A DNA stretch of 64,000 nucleotides from Acidovorax sp. DW039 (GCF_037101375.1 NZ_AP029019.1:868001-932000), one strand, 5' to 3'. Counted from the first letter of the stretch, positions 43,562 to 53,236 are shown. The notes: generated by a model not told the origin, from the sequence alone. Numbers and translations are program-made.

Positions 43562-44836
43562 TCAGCCGATCAGGTCCAGGCCAGCGGCATCTGCCAGGGC
43601 ATCGCCCAGGCCGCCTTCTTGCTGGCGCGTGAGCACGCCCGCCACCTGATCCACGCCGCCCTTGATGTGCAGGGTGACGGATTCGAGCTTCATGCGGTAT
43701 TCGCTCACCCGCGCAAAGGGGCGGTAAAAGCCCAGTGTCAGCAGCGTCAGCGCCATGTTCTTCAGGCGCAGGCGCACAAAGCGGCCAGCGCGCAGGTTGC
43801 ATTTGAAGCGGGCGATCTGGCTCACGCCAATGTTGTTCCACAGCAGCTGGAACATGCGTGCTTCGCGGTAGGCGCGCGCCGGAGCCGAGGCCAGGAACAG
43901 CAGGAAAAAGAACCCGATGAATCCCAGGATCACGATGGCGATGATCCAGAGAATGTTGCCTTTGGCACCGCCCTGGCCCATGACCAGCATGGCAATGGAG
44001 CTGGTGGCAACCGCTGTGATCACCAGCCAGATCAGCAGTGCGCACAGCAGGAAAACCGCCACCGTGGCCAGCCACACCTTCACAAAATCCATGTACACCG
44101 GCTTCCACCGCCCGTGCTCTGTGCCCAGACGGGCACGCAGCACCAGCAGGCTCTTGTAGTTGTATTCGAGCCGGATGAAGCACAGCACGGAGAGGATCAG
44201 CCCCAGCACCAGCAGGCCGCCCATGGCAGGCGTGAACTCGGGGCGGGGGCGGGCTTCGCCTTTGACGGCGGGTTCGTCCAGCAGCTGGGCCAGCTCGGGT
44301 GACAGAAACTGCATGCCGAAGAACACGGCAATCCACACCAGCGCCAGCGCAAACACGGGCCAGCTGGCCAGGTACACCTCTTTCCAGCTGGCGGCAAACT
44401 GCAGCCGCAGGCCGCGCCAGCGTGTGGCGCCCAGCCGAAAGCGCATGGCACTGGCCCAGATATAGGGCGACAGCGCGGCACCGCCCAGCAGCATCAGTGC
44501 CACGGCCAGGTCTTGCCCGGTGTTGGCGGCCAGCTTGTAGGCAATGGAGAGCAGCACCAGCAGCACAAACCCCACCACCATCTTGCGCTGCTGCGCGGTG
44601 AATTCGAGCGGGCTGTTGGCCACCATGCTGTGGCCGTAGAAATACATGGCGGTGCGCCGCCGTGCCCAGGGTGTGTAGAAGCCCAGCGTGACGATGCCCA
44701 GCAGCACGTTCACGATCCACACCCGGAAGTACTCACCGCCGCTGCCGGTGAACTCCATCGGATAGGCCTCGATGTTTTGCGACATGAAGACAGACGGCTG
44801 CTCGGACACGGCAGCGTCTTTGGTTTTCTGGTTCAT
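43562..44836 (-). CDS. DUF898 (YjgN) family membrane protein
   Basis: 424 aa with at least six hydrophobic segments. Two copies of the family repeat are visible: FTGSGGEYFRVWIVNVLLG with TLGFYTPWARRRTAMYFY near the N-terminus, and FKCNLRAGRFVRLRLKNMAL with TLGFYRPFARVSEYRM near the C-terminus, a striking internal symmetry. Function unknown. GGAGGGAG lies just upstream of the ATG. First gene of a two-gene unit with the M48 protease. Confidence 0.88.
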   Translation of the reverse strand: MNQKTKDAAVSEQPSVFMSQNIEAYPMEFTGSGGEYFRVWIVNVLLGIVTLGFYTPWARRRTAMYFYGHSMVANSPLEFTAQQRKMVVGFVLLVLLSIAYKLAANTGQDLAVALMLLGGAALSPYIWASAMRFRLGATRWRGLRLQFAASWKEVYLASWPVFALALVWIAVFFGMQFLSPELAQLLDEPAVKGEARPRPEFTPAMGGLLVLGLILSVLCFIRLEYNYKSLLVLRARLGTEHGRWKPVYMDFVKVWLATVAVFLLCALLIWLVITAVATSSIAMLVMGQGGAKGNILWIIAIVILGFIGFFFLLFLASAPARAYREARMFQLLWNNIGVSQIARFKCNLRAGRFVRLRLKNMALTLLTLGFYRPFARVSEYRMKLESVTLHIKGGVDQVAGVLTRQQEGGLGDALADAAGLDLIG

Positions 44837-44919
44837 TCACTCCCTCCTTGGTTCGGCGCAGTTTAGCAGCGGCGCCCAGAAGGTGAACTCAGGTAAAAAC
44901 CTTGTTTGCGCCCATATTT

Positions 44920-44950
44920 CAAGCGCTAGCAGCTATGGTTTTGATAGCCG
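44920..44950 (+). repeat. Short dispersed repeat, copy 5
   Basis: AAGCGCTAGCAGCTATGG followed by TTTTGATAGC, downstream of the pseudouridine-synthase-like gene and upstream of DUF898. Confidence 0.6.
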
Positions 44951-44997
44951 TGCGGCAAGGGCCATCTGCCCTTGCAAGGGCATCACTGCCGAGCCGG

Positions 44998-45798
44998 TCA
45001 GAATTTCTCCCACGGCTGCAGGTAGCGCCACTGGCCCTCGGGCACCTTGGCCAAAGGCACCCGGCCGATGCGGATGCGCTTGATGCCCACCACCCGCAGG
45101 CCCACGGCCTCACACATGGCGGGGATTTGCCCGGGGCGGATGCCCTTCAAGGCAAAGCGCAGCTTGGTTTCGTTTTGCCAGCTCACCTTGATGGGGGGTA
45201 GCGGGCGGCCGTTGAACGACAGGCCGTGGCACAGACGCTGCAGGCCGTTGGGGGCGATCTCGCCCGTCACTTCCACAATGCATTCCTGCTCCAGCGCTTC
45301 GATGTCTTCGGCCAGCTTGCGCGCGATGCGCTTGTCCTGCGTGTAGACCACCAGCCCGGTCGCCTCGCTGGGCAGGGGGGTGAAGCATTCGAGCTGCCTG
45401 AAGTGTCGCTGCAGCACGCGGATGTCGCTGGCGTCTTCCGGCAGGTGCGATGCGGCACTGAGCAAATCTGTGGCTTGGGGGGCACCCTGGCTGCGGCTGG
45501 CGTGGGCGTTTCCATTGCCATGGCCGCCTTGCGCTGGCAGGCCCAGGCCCGCTTCGTATCCGGCGGGCTTGTGCAGCAGCAGCGTTACAGGGGTGAGGGC
45601 GAGCAGGCTGGCGTCCGGGGCCACGGTCACGGTCTGGTCCGGGCGCACGCGCGCGCCGGGCGCTTCCTGCACCTGGCCGTCCACGCTCACGAAGCCGCCC
45701 TCGATGAATTGCTCAGCAGTGCTGCGGGAGCAGTTCAGTTGTTCGGCCACGCGTTTGGCCAGGCGGATGTGGTTGGGGTCAGGGTGGGGGGCAGTCAT
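44998..45798 (-). CDS. RluF-like pseudouridine synthase homologue lacking the catalytic Asp
   Basis: 266 aa. The N-terminal S4 RNA-binding domain (RLAKRVAEQLNCSRSTAEQFIEGG, residues about 12-35) and the RsuA/RluF fold are recognisable. Where relatives have GRLDxxTxGL with the catalytic Asp, this protein reads FTPLPSEATGL, so Asp is Pro; the later NRQIRRM motif reads PGQIPAM. It may therefore bind RNA without modifying it, or use altered chemistry. The ATG at 45798 gives the expected S4 start. An insertion rich in Gly, His and Asn lies near residues 85-105. Confidence 0.82.
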   Translation of the reverse strand: MTAPHPDPNHIRLAKRVAEQLNCSRSTAEQFIEGGFVSVDGQVQEAPGARVRPDQTVTVAPDASLLALTPVTLLLHKPAGYEAGLGLPAQGGHGNGNAHASRSQGAPQATDLLSAASHLPEDASDIRVLQRHFRQLECFTPLPSEATGLVVYTQDKRIARKLAEDIEALEQECIVEVTGEIAPNGLQRLCHGLSFNGRPLPPIKVSWQNETKLRFALKGIRPGQIPAMCEAVGLRVVGIKRIRIGRVPLAKVPEGQWRYLQPWEKF

Positions 45799-45887
45799 GG
45801 AAGGCAAGGCGCGTTGTTCTTGTTGAAAGGGGACTTGAAAGGGAGGCGTGAAAGGGGTGCAGACCGCGGCCATGCCCGGTCTTCGGT

Positions 45888-47564
45888 TCAGGTGTTGCCG
45901 GGCGGCAGGGCGCGGATGCGCTCCACATGCGCCAGCAGCGACCGCTGGGCCACGGGCCACATGCGCGGCGGCACATCGTCGTAGGCATGGCGCACCCAGT
46001 CTTCCATCGTGCCATGGGGCAAGGCCTGCATGGCGGCCAGCACCTTGGCCTCGCGGGCCAGTCGGTGGGCCTTGAGGTGGGCGATGGCACCCCGCGCATT
46101 GTCCAGCACATAGCCGTGGGCGGGCAGGATGAACTCGATGCCATGCTCGGCGCACAGGGTATCGAGCCGGTTCAGCGAATCCAGGTAGTCGGCCATGTTG
46201 CCGTCGGGCGGGTCAATCACCGTGGTGCTGCCGTTGAGGATGTGGTCGCCGCTGAACAGCAACCCGTCTTCCAGCAGGATGAAGCACACATGGTTGGCCG
46301 CGTGGCCCGGGGTGTACACCACCTGCAGGGTATGGGTGATTTCGCCTTCTAGCGCACGCCCAGTCAGCGCAAGCAGCTCATTATTTTGTAGCATCCTGTC
46401 GGGCGTGAACTGGCTGGCTACCCGTGCTGTGGGGGCAGAGGGCAGCCCCAGAATCGGCGGCTTGCCGTGGCCTGAGCGTTCGCACAGGGCTTGCAGGGGC
46501 GCCGCGCCGGGCGAGTGGTCGGGGTGCGAATGCGTGCACACGATCATGCGGATGTCGCCACCCGCCGCGCGCCAGAGCTTTTCCAGGTGGTCCAGGTCGG
46601 CCGGGCCGGGGTCGATGGCGATGTAGCCCGTGCCGGGCTCGCCCACCAGATAGCTGTTGGTGCCGGGCCCCGTCATCACGCCCGAGTTGGGCGCGGTAAG
46701 GCGCTGCACGTTCTTGAGCAAGGGTACGGGGCGCTCGCTCTGCCAGTCCAGCGGGTGGACCATCTGCCCATGCGGGCACACCAGGGCCAGCTCGCCAAAA
46801 GGCGCATCCCCCTCCATGTAGCGGGCTTCCTTGCCGCCCAGCAGGCCCGCACGGGGGCAGCTGGTCCACAGGGGCTGCTCATGCGCCAGCGCGGCCAGCA
46901 CGGCGGCGGTGTTGCCAAACCGGGTGAGCCGCTGCAGCGTGCGAATGGTGGGGAAGATCATGAAGAACTGCCCCGCCTCGTGCCTTGCCAGCGCGTCTGC
47001 CGGGCGCACCCACACGGGCTCAAACTGTTCCGCCTCGTCGGCCACGGGCTCTTGCCCGTCAGGCATGCGTGCCACGAGGAAGGGCACGGCGAACCGCTTG
47101 GGCAGATCGCGGTCCGTGGTCCAGTAGGCCAGCTGGTACACGCTGTCTGCCGCCAGCCGCAGGCCCTGCGCGGCGCACTGGGTGGCAAAGGGGGCATGGC
47201 GGTCCAGCGCGGCAATGTCACTGGCATCGGCTATCTGCCCAGCGCGGGGGCCGTCGGCATGGCGGGCCAGCAGCACGCCCAGCTCTTCAAAGCTCTCGCG
47301 GATGGCGGCGATAGCCTCGGTCAGGTGTTCGTCGCTTTGCGTGGGGCGGCGGTCAGCCACCGGGTGGGCCTGAGCGTCGGCGGCCTCGATGCCGCCTCCG
47401 GGAAAGACATATGCGCCCGGGGCAAAGCTGGCTTTGCCCGAGCGGCGGGTCATGAGAACTTCCAGAGCGCCGTCAGGCGCATCACGCAGCAACAGCACGG
47501 TGGCTGCTGCCAAGGGGCGCACGGGCTCGCGGGCGGGGTGCAGGTGCTGGCTGATGCGGGGCAT
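45888..47564 (-). CDS. Nudix hydrolase / metallo-beta-lactamase fold fusion protein
   Basis: 558 aa. Residues about 15-190 are a Nudix domain with an expanded box (VFPGGGIEAAD, then RESFEELGV). Residues about 285-500 are an MBL-fold hydrolase with THSHPDH, TPGHAANHV and FSGDHIL metal motifs. The last 60 residues resemble the winged-helix tail of the LACTB2-like group. Both halves also occur as separate enzymes; a nucleotide or CoA-derivative substrate is plausible but unproven. A dispersed repeat is read in frame within the MBL part. Confidence 0.88.
   Translation of the reverse strand: MPRISQHLHPAREPVRPLAAATVLLLRDAPDGALEVLMTRRSGKASFAPGAYVFPGGGIEAADAQAHPVADRRPTQSDEHLTEAIAAIRESFEELGVLLARHADGPRAGQIADASDIAALDRHAPFATQCAAQGLRLAADSVYQLAYWTTDRDLPKRFAVPFLVARMPDGQEPVADEAEQFEPVWVRPADALARHEAGQFFMIFPTIRTLQRLTRFGNTAAVLAALAHEQPLWTSCPRAGLLGGKEARYMEGDAPFGELALVCPHGQMVHPLDWQSERPVPLLKNVQRLTAPNSGVMTGPGTNSYLVGEPGTGYIAIDPGPADLDHLEKLWRAAGGDIRMIVCTHSHPDHSPGAAPLQALCERSGHGKPPILGLPSAPTARVASQFTPDRMLQNNELLALTGRALEGEITHTLQVVYTPGHAANHVCFILLEDGLLFSGDHILNGSTTVIDPPDGNMADYLDSLNRLDTLCAEHGIEFILPAHGYVLDNARGAIAHLKAHRLAREAKVLAAMQALPHGTMEDWVRHAYDDVPPRMWPVAQRSLLAHVERIRALPPGNT
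46346..46393 (+). repeat. Short dispersed repeat, copy 6 (inside Nudix-MBL gene)
   Basis: TTCTAGCGCACGCC, then AGCGCAAGCAGCTCATTA and TTTTGTAGCA. On the coding (minus) strand it encodes the segment MLQNNELLALTGRALEG without breaking the frame. Confidence 0.55.
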
Positions 47565-47803
47565 GGGTGCTTATCGGTGTCTGTGGCCTTTCGCCCCATC
47601 GTACCCGTTAGTCTGTAATCAGTGGGCTGTGGGTGGCAGTCACATAGGTGCAGCAAGAGGATCGTCTACAGGCTCTCGCAAGTTGTGTAGTGCATGTGTG
47701 GTGCACGGCGGTAGAGATGTTTTGGCAATAAACACAAGCGCCTCGCATATGAGTGAACTTTGACAATCACCTTCATGTTGATAGTTTGTCGAAAGGTGTT
47801 TTC

Positions 47804-48835
47804 ATGTTTTCTTTAGTGGGTCGAAATGGGCGAGTGCTTTGGCGTGTTGCCGCCTGGGTGGGTGGTTTAGGCTTGAGCTTGGTGCAGTCGGCGCATGCCC
47901 AGCCTCAGAGCGGTAACAAGGTGGACTGGCCGACGCAGCCCGTGACGTTCATCATGGGTTTTCCGGCTGGCTCGGGGATTGATGTAGTGGGACGCGCTTT
48001 GCAGGAGCCCTTGGGCAAACTCCTCGGGCAGCCCGTAGTAATTGACTACAAGAGTGGCGCCGCAGGCAATATTGCTTCAGAGTATGTTGCCCGGGCTAAA
48101 CCCGACGGCTATACCTTGGTCTTCGGCACTGCGGCCACCCATGGCAGCAATGCAGCCCTGTACAAGAAACTGTCCTTCGATGTGGAGGCAGACTTTGTGC
48201 CTGTTGCTCCCATCATTGATGTTTCCAACGTCTTGATGATCAATCCCGATGTGATCCCCGCGAAGAGCATCCAGGAGTTTGTGGAACTGGTGAAGGCACA
48301 TCCTGGCAAATACGCTTTTGCTTCCACGGGCCATGGGGCTGGCACCCACATGGCCTTTGCAGAATTCAATGCCAGAACGGGGCTTGATATGCTGCACGTG
48401 CCTTACAAGGGTGGCCCCGAGGCCATTACCTCTGTTTTGAGGGGGGAGACCTGCTGCATCATGAACCAGGTGCAGACCGCCTTGGCCCATTACAAGGCGG
48501 GCAAGGTGCGGTTGCTGGGGGTGACCACGGCCAAACGTGTGCCTGCCGTCAGCGAGGTGCCCACCATTGCCGAAAGTGGCGTCGCTGGCACCAAAGGCTT
48601 TGACAGTTCCATCTGGTTCGGCCTGTTTGCCCCCAAAGGAACGGACTCGCGCGTGGTGACACGTTTGAACACCGCGATTCGCAGTGTGCTGGAGTCCTCA
48701 GAAGTACGTTCCAGGCTGGAGCAGGCTGGCAACACGGTTCGTCTGGAAAACCCCGAACAGTTCAAGGCCACGGTCCATGCCAATCGCATCAAATGGGCTG
48801 AAGTGGTGAAAGCAGCCAACATCGTGATCGAGTAG
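47804..48835 (+). CDS. Bug family (TctC) tripartite tricarboxylate receptor, orphan
   Basis: Periplasmic receptor, 343 aa, with a Sec-type signal (VAAWVGGLGLSLVQSAHAQ) and Bug motifs WPTQPVTFIMGFPAGSGID and PDGYTLVFG. Unlike the other three in the window it lacks a twin arginine. The ATG at 47804 follows GAAAGG. No transporter or enzyme gene accompanies it. The 190 bases upstream hold no gene; local GC is somewhat lower there. Confidence 0.9.
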   Translation: MFSLVGRNGRVLWRVAAWVGGLGLSLVQSAHAQPQSGNKVDWPTQPVTFIMGFPAGSGIDVVGRALQEPLGKLLGQPVVIDYKSGAAGNIASEYVARAKPDGYTLVFGTAATHGSNAALYKKLSFDVEADFVPVAPIIDVSNVLMINPDVIPAKSIQEFVELVKAHPGKYAFASTGHGAGTHMAFAEFNARTGLDMLHVPYKGGPEAITSVLRGETCCIMNQVQTALAHYKAGKVRLLGVTTAKRVPAVSEVPTIAESGVAGTKGFDSSIWFGLFAPKGTDSRVVTRLNTAIRSVLESSEVRSRLEQAGNTVRLENPEQFKATVHANRIKWAEVVKAANIVIE

Positions 48836-48973
48836 GGCAGGGCTGGAGCAGAGATCCTCTGAGGGCGGGCGCACACTGTGGTGACTCACCTGCCCATCCC
48901 TGCTCCTGGCAGGAGAGCTTGCCAAGCCGGTAGCGGTACAGCCTCCGAGAGGTGGGTTGCTGGCTGCGCCCGC

Positions 48974-49171
48974 TCAGCGCAACGCACGCAGCTGCTGCAG
49001 CCGTTGCAGCACGGCGTCAATCACCGTGTTGGCACCTTGCAAGTCACAACTCCACAGCATCTCCAGCAACTCGATCAGCGCGATCGGGCTGCATTCCTGC
49101 AACGCTGCCTGCGAGGCAGCCTGGAGGTTGCTGGCCTCCAGATCGTTCAAAACATCCACCGTCAAACTCAT
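48974..49171 (-). CDS. Small hypothetical protein
   Basis: 65 aa, Leu-rich and probably helical (ALIELLEMLWSCDLQGAN). A GGGAG site 8 bases before the ATG and separation from other genes support translation. No family recognised. Confidence 0.5.
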   Translation of the reverse strand: MSLTVDVLNDLEASNLQAASQAALQECSPIALIELLEMLWSCDLQGANTVIDAVLQRLQQLRALR

Positions 49172-49298
49172 GGGGCACTCCCTGTTTTTCTGGGTGCCAT
49201 CGTAGGCGCAAGGCCGGCCAGCCTAGGCCTTGCGGGCATGATCAAAATCAAATGCGGGCCAAAAAGCGGTGGTGTCGGCAAGTGCTTTGAACGGGTTC

Positions 49299-50015
49299 TC
49301 AGGCTCTGGGGGGCACGTTCAGCCCCTTGATCACCGCAGGGCGAGCCACAAAGGCGGCCAGCACACGCTGCACTTCTGCAAAAGCGTCAAAGCCCACCAG
49401 TTCACCCGCTTCGTAAAAGCCCACCAGATTCCGCACCCAAGGCCAGATGGCGATATCGGCAATCGTGTAGGTGTCACCCATGATCCACTGGCGGCCTGCC
49501 ATGCGCTGGTTGAGCACACCGAGCAGACGCTTGGACTCGGCCACATAGCGATCCCGGGGGCGTTTGTCCTCGTAATCTTTGCCAGCAAATTTGTGGAAGA
49601 AGCCGAGCTGCCCAAACATGGGGCCAACCCCGCCCATCTGGAACATGACCCATTGCAGGGTTTTGTAGCGGCCCGCTGCATCCCGCGGCAGCAGGCGGCC
49701 TGCCTTTTCTGCCAGGTAGACAAGGATGGCGCCTGACTCGAACAGCGCCAGCGGGTGGCCCCCCGGGCCGTTGGGGTCCAGGATGGCGGGAATCTTGTTG
49801 TTGGGGTTGAGGGACAGGAACTCAGGCGACATCTGGTCATTGCGCTCAAAGCTCACCAGGTGGGCTTCATAGGGGAGTCCCAACTCCTCCAGCGCGATCG
49901 AGACTTTGACGCCGTTGGGCGTGGGCAGCGAGTACAGCTGGATGCGGTCAGGGTGCTGCGCAGGCCATTTGCGGGTGATGGGAAAGCTGGACAGATCGGG
50001 TAGCGATGCAGACAT
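49299..50015 (-). CDS. Glutathione S-transferase family protein (YfcG-like)
   Basis: 238 aa. The thioredoxin-like N-terminal domain has RIQLYSLPTPNGVKVSIALE (residues about 23-42) with the Thr-Pro-Asn typical of Nu-class disulfide reductases, the cis-Pro in NNKIPAI and the glutathione-contact ALFESGAIL; the C-terminal helical domain includes YTIADIAIWPWV. The ATG at 50015 is supported by AGGAG upstream. Likely a glutathione-dependent reductase or transferase in the cytoplasm. Confidence 0.9.
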   Translation of the reverse strand: MSASLPDLSSFPITRKWPAQHPDRIQLYSLPTPNGVKVSIALEELGLPYEAHLVSFERNDQMSPEFLSLNPNNKIPAILDPNGPGGHPLALFESGAILVYLAEKAGRLLPRDAAGRYKTLQWVMFQMGGVGPMFGQLGFFHKFAGKDYEDKRPRDRYVAESKRLLGVLNQRMAGRQWIMGDTYTIADIAIWPWVRNLVGFYEAGELVGFDAFAEVQRVLAAFVARPAVIKGLNVPPRA

Positions 50016-50162
50016 GGGGCTCCTTGGGGCGGTGGAAGAAAGCAATGCCAATGTGCCCCCAAGCCTAAACCGGTGAGCCAACCGCAGTGGTGGCAGGGCT
50101 ATAAACGGCTCGTACGGCCCCCTTGGGTCCTTTGCATAAATCACCGCGCCGTGTGCGTCTGC

Positions 50163-50296
50163 AGTCTGTGGCGGTATGCGGCGTTGCAAATACTCGCAAT
50201 AGCTACGGCTCCTGCTGCGTCAATTTTCTCAGTCAAGCGCCTTGCACCACCGGGATCGCCTGCGACAGAGCGCCTGGCCACGGCCGCTTCGCGGGT
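50163..50296 (-). repeat. Diverged relative of the 114-bp palindromic element
   Basis: The 349-base gap between the GST gene and dapF holds a minus-strand stretch starting GCGAAGCGGCCGTGGCCAGG and continuing CGCTCTGTCGCAGGC, which aligns with the left inner part of 5551-5664 (GCGAAGCGGCCCTGGCTAGG). The outer arms are lost. The rest of the gap has no gene; it must contain the divergent promoters. Confidence 0.5.
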
Positions 50297-50364
50297 GGGT
50301 GTTTGCCGTTCTTGTGGCCTAGGCGCGTGGTGCTGCATGGCCGGGCAGCGACGATAATCCGGGC

Positions 50365-51243
50365 ATGCAGATTCGCTTTACCAAAATGCAGGGCGCAGGC
50401 AACGACTTTGTCGTGCTGGACGAAACCCAGGGCCGCCTGGGTCTTACGACTGCGCACTACCGCTACCTGGCCGACCGCCACTTTGGCGTGGGGGCCGATC
50501 AGATCCTCACCGTGCGTCCCTCGCCCGCCGAGGGGATTGATTTTGAGTACGTGATCCACAACGCTGACGGTGGCGAAGTGGAGCAGTGCGGCAACGGCTC
50601 GCGCTGCTTTGCGCGCTACGTGCGCGACAAGGGCCTGACGGACAAGGACACCATCCGGGTGCAAACGCTCAGCGGGGTCATTGCGCCCCGCCTCACGCCC
50701 GATGGGCGGGTGGCGGTGGACATGGGCCGCCCGGTGCTGGAGCCCGCGCGGGTGCCGTTCGACACTGCGGGACTGGAGCCTGTGGCGCAAGGTGCTGGGC
50801 AAAAATGGCCGCTAGCGCTGGATGTACCAGCGCAGCCAGCTACGGTTTTTGTAGCGGTGGTGTCCATGGGCAATCCGCATGCGGTGCAGTTGGTCGACGA
50901 TGTGGATACGGCCCCGGTGGCCATCTGGGGCCCGTTGGTGGAGCGGCATGTGCGCTTTCCGCAGCGGGTGAATGCGGGCTTCATGCAGGTGGTAAGCCGC
51001 ACCCATGTGCGCCTGCGCGTGTTCGAGCGTGGCACGGGCGAGACGCTGGCCTGCGGCACGGGTGCATGCGCTGCCGTGGCGGCTGGCATCCGCCTGGGGC
51101 TGCTCGACAACGAAGTGCATGTGGACATGCGCGGTGGCCGCCTCACGATTGCCTGGAGCGGTCAGGAGACCGACACCCTGTACATGACCGGCCCGGCCAC
51201 CACCGTGTTTGAAGGCCAGATCGATATTCCGGACACCCTATGA
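50365..51243 (+). CDS. dapF: Diaminopimelate epimerase
   Basis: Interconverts LL- and meso-diaminopimelate for lysine and peptidoglycan synthesis; PLP-independent, cytoplasmic, 292 aa. The two catalytic Cys lie in [13 protein letters not shown] (near residue 74) and [13 protein letters not shown] (near 231). A dispersed-repeat copy inside the gene lengthens the loop around [17 protein letters not shown], so the protein is somewhat longer than E. coli DapF (274 aa). The stop overlaps the DUF484 start as ATGA. Confidence 0.96.
   Translation: MQIRFTKMQGAGNDFVVLDETQGRLGLTTAHYRYLADRHFGVGADQILTVRPSPAEGIDFEYVIHNADGGEVEQCGNGSRCFARYVRDKGLTDKDTIRVQTLSGVIAPRLTPDGRVAVDMGRPVLEPARVPFDTAGLEPVAQGAGQKWPLALDVPAQPATVFVAVVSMGNPHAVQLVDDVDTAPVAIWGPLVERHVRFPQRVNAGFMQVVSRTHVRLRVFERGTGETLACGTGACAAVAAGIRLGLLDNEVHVDMRGGRLTIAWSGQETDTLYMTGPATTVFEGQIDIPDTL
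50802..50856 (+). repeat. Short dispersed repeat, copy 7 (inside dapF)
   Basis: AAAATGGCCGCTAGCGCTGG, then CCAGCGCAGCCAGCTACGG and TTTTTGTAGC: the same succession of blocks as intergenic copies, here translated as part of DapF. Confidence 0.55.
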
Positions 51244-51935
51244 GCACTACCCACATTCCCCCGATCACCGAAGAAGATATCGCCAACTTTCTGACCAACA
51301 CCCCCGGCTTCTTCGAGCGCCATGCCGAGGTGCTGGCCAGCGTGCAGATCACCAGCCCCCACGGGCACCGTGCCGTGAGCCTGCAGGAGCGCCAGGCCGA
51401 GATGCTGCGCGAGAAGATCAAGGGGCTGGAGCACCGCATCATGGACATGGTGCGCAACAGCAATGACAACACCGCCATTGCGGCCAAGGTGCACCAATGG
51501 ACCAGCGCCCTGCTGCGCGTAAAGGACCCGTTTGACCTGCCCGAGGCCGTGGTCAGCGGCATTCGCACCCTGTTTGATGTGCCCCAGGCCACGGTGCGGG
51601 TGTGGACGGTGGCGGGCCCCTACATCGACGCTGATTTCACCCAGGGAGCGAGCGAGGATGCGCGTGCGTTTGCCTCGTCGCTGACCATGCCGTTTTGCGG
51701 CCCCAACCTGGGCTTTGAGCCTGCGGGCTGGCTGGCGCAGGACGCCGGTGGCGAGCCCGCCCAGTCGCTGGCCCTGCTGCCGCTGCGCGAAGGCGCCATC
51801 GACAGCGCCACGCCTGCGTTTGGCCTGCTGGTGCTGGGCTCGCCCGATCCGCAGCGCTTTGATGCGACCATGGGCACGGAATTCCTTTCGCGCATTGCAG
51901 AGCTGGCGAGTGCGGCGCTGGTGCGGTTGAAGTGA
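51240..51935 (+). CDS. DUF484 (GAF-like) family protein
   Basis: 231 aa. N-terminal helical segment [24 protein letters not shown] and the [20 protein letters not shown] coiled coil lead into a GAF-like domain, the DUF484 pattern. It overlaps dapF by 4 bases and precedes xerC, an order conserved across beta- and gammaproteobacteria (dapF-yigA-xerC in E. coli). Function unknown; genomic linkage suggests a link to chromosome dimer resolution. Confidence 0.9.
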   Translation: MSTTHIPPITEEDIANFLTNTPGFFERHAEVLASVQITSPHGHRAVSLQERQAEMLREKIKGLEHRIMDMVRNSNDNTAIAAKVHQWTSALLRVKDPFDLPEAVVSGIRTLFDVPQATVRVWTVAGPYIDADFTQGASEDARAFASSLTMPFCGPNLGFEPAGWLAQDAGGEPAQSLALLPLREGAIDSATPAFGLLVLGSPDPQRFDATMGTEFLSRIAELASAALVRLK

Positions 51936-51937
51936 AG

Positions 51938-52018
51938 CCCCCCCTGAGCCGCTGCGCGTCTTCCCCCCCCGAGGGGGGGACGCCACCCCTGGCCCGGCAA
52001 AGCCGGCTCCACGGTGGC
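51938..52018. repeat. GC-rich intergenic palindromic sequence before xerC
   Basis: An eight-C run facing a seven-G run, then GGCCCGGCAAAGCCGGC with a GCCGG stem. It resembles a sequence I associate with many Comamonadaceae intergenic regions, but no second copy is present here. Confidence 0.4.
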
Positions 52019-52103
52019 ACTGGCCTTGCGCTGCGCCAGTGGCGGCGGCCTTGTGCCTTGGCGTGCGCCGCAGTCACGGCTCTCTTCACAGCGGGTTGAG
52101 TCC

Positions 52104-53075
52104 ATGGCCGAGGTGCCTTCGTCCGTACCCTTGCCCACCGATCCGCACGTACTGCGCTATCTGGAGCATGTGCGGGTGGAAAAGCGGCTTGCGGCGCGCA
52201 CGGTCACGCTCTACACCCTGGATCTTGAAAAGCTCGCGCAGTTGGCTGCGGGTGTGAACACACCGATGCTGCAGCTCACCAGCGCGCACATTCGCCGCTT
52301 TGTGGCGCAGATGCACAGCGGTGGGCGCAGCGGGCGGGGGATTGCACTCATCCTCTCTGGCTGGCGCGGGTTCTACACCTGGGCGGGGCGGCAGGGGCTG
52401 GTGGCGCACAACCCGGTGCAGGATGTGCGCGCACCCAAGGCGCCCAAGCCTTTGCCCAAAGCGCTGGGCGTGGATGATGCCGTGCGTCTGGCAGACTATG
52501 AAAACACTGCAGCCGACCCCTGGCTCGAAGCCCGGGACGCTGCCATCGTCGAGCTGTTGTATGGCTGTGGCCTGCGCGTGGGAGAGCTGGTGGGGCTGGA
52601 CGCGGAGCCCAGCGCCGAGGCGCAGCGTGAAGGCCGTGGCTGGATTGACCTGCAGGCCGGCGAGGCCCATGTTTTTGGCAAGGGCAGCAAGCGCCGCAGC
52701 GTGCCCGTGGGGCGAGCTGCAGTGCAGGCTCTGAAAAACTGGCTGGCCCTGCGCATTCAGCCCTTTGGTGCCAGCGGGGCGCTGGATGCCGCCCTGTTTG
52801 TGGGCCAGCGCGGCAAGCGGCTGACGGCCCAGTCGGTGTGGTTGCGCCTGCGCCAGCGCAGCCAGCAGGCGGGGCTGACGACACCGGTGCATCCGCACAT
52901 GCTGCGCCACTCATTTGCCAGCCATGTGCTGCAATCCAGCAGCGACTTGCGTGCCGTGCAGGAGTTGCTGGGGCACGCCAACATCACCACCACGCAGGTG
53001 TACACCAGGCTGGATTTTCAGCACTTGGCCAAGGTGTACGACGCGGCGCACCCGCGGGCGCGCAAGAAGAGCTGA
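52104..53075 (+). CDS. xerC: Tyrosine recombinase XerC
   Basis: Site-specific recombinase acting with XerD at dif to resolve chromosome dimers; 323 aa. The N-terminal SAM-like domain covers residues about 15-110. Catalytic residues are in place: Arg in YGCGLRVGEL, Lys in FGKGSKRRSVPVG, HMLRHSFASH (His and Arg), GHANITTTQ and the nucleophile in VYTRLD. The ATG at 52104 is preferred over a longer GTG frame because the first conserved residues (LRYLEHVRVEKRLAARTV) follow at the usual distance. Confidence 0.94.
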   Translation: MAEVPSSVPLPTDPHVLRYLEHVRVEKRLAARTVTLYTLDLEKLAQLAAGVNTPMLQLTSAHIRRFVAQMHSGGRSGRGIALILSGWRGFYTWAGRQGLVAHNPVQDVRAPKAPKPLPKALGVDDAVRLADYENTAADPWLEARDAAIVELLYGCGLRVGELVGLDAEPSAEAQREGRGWIDLQAGEAHVFGKGSKRRSVPVGRAAVQALKNWLALRIQPFGASGALDAALFVGQRGKRLTAQSVWLRLRQRSQQAGLTTPVHPHMLRHSFASHVLQSSSDLRAVQELLGHANITTTQVYTRLDFQHLAKVYDAAHPRARKKS

Positions 53076-53236
53076 CATCCCGCACGGGCTGCGCAACCGG
53101 TGCAGACCTTTCTCAACTGCTGGGCATGCATGGTGTGGCCCGGGGGCAGAGGCTCTCTCGCTCCGAGTCCGGAACTTGTAGCGGGAGCGATGCTCCCAGT
53201 CATCACGCCAACAGCCCGCCGGGTGAGGAGAGCTTT

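Noticed and set aside
53018..53236. Possible upstream extension of signal peptidase I into the xerC 3' region
   Set aside because: The frame is open far upstream, but those residues are low-complexity and out of frame with xerC; GTG 53237 with GTGAGGAG is the natural start.
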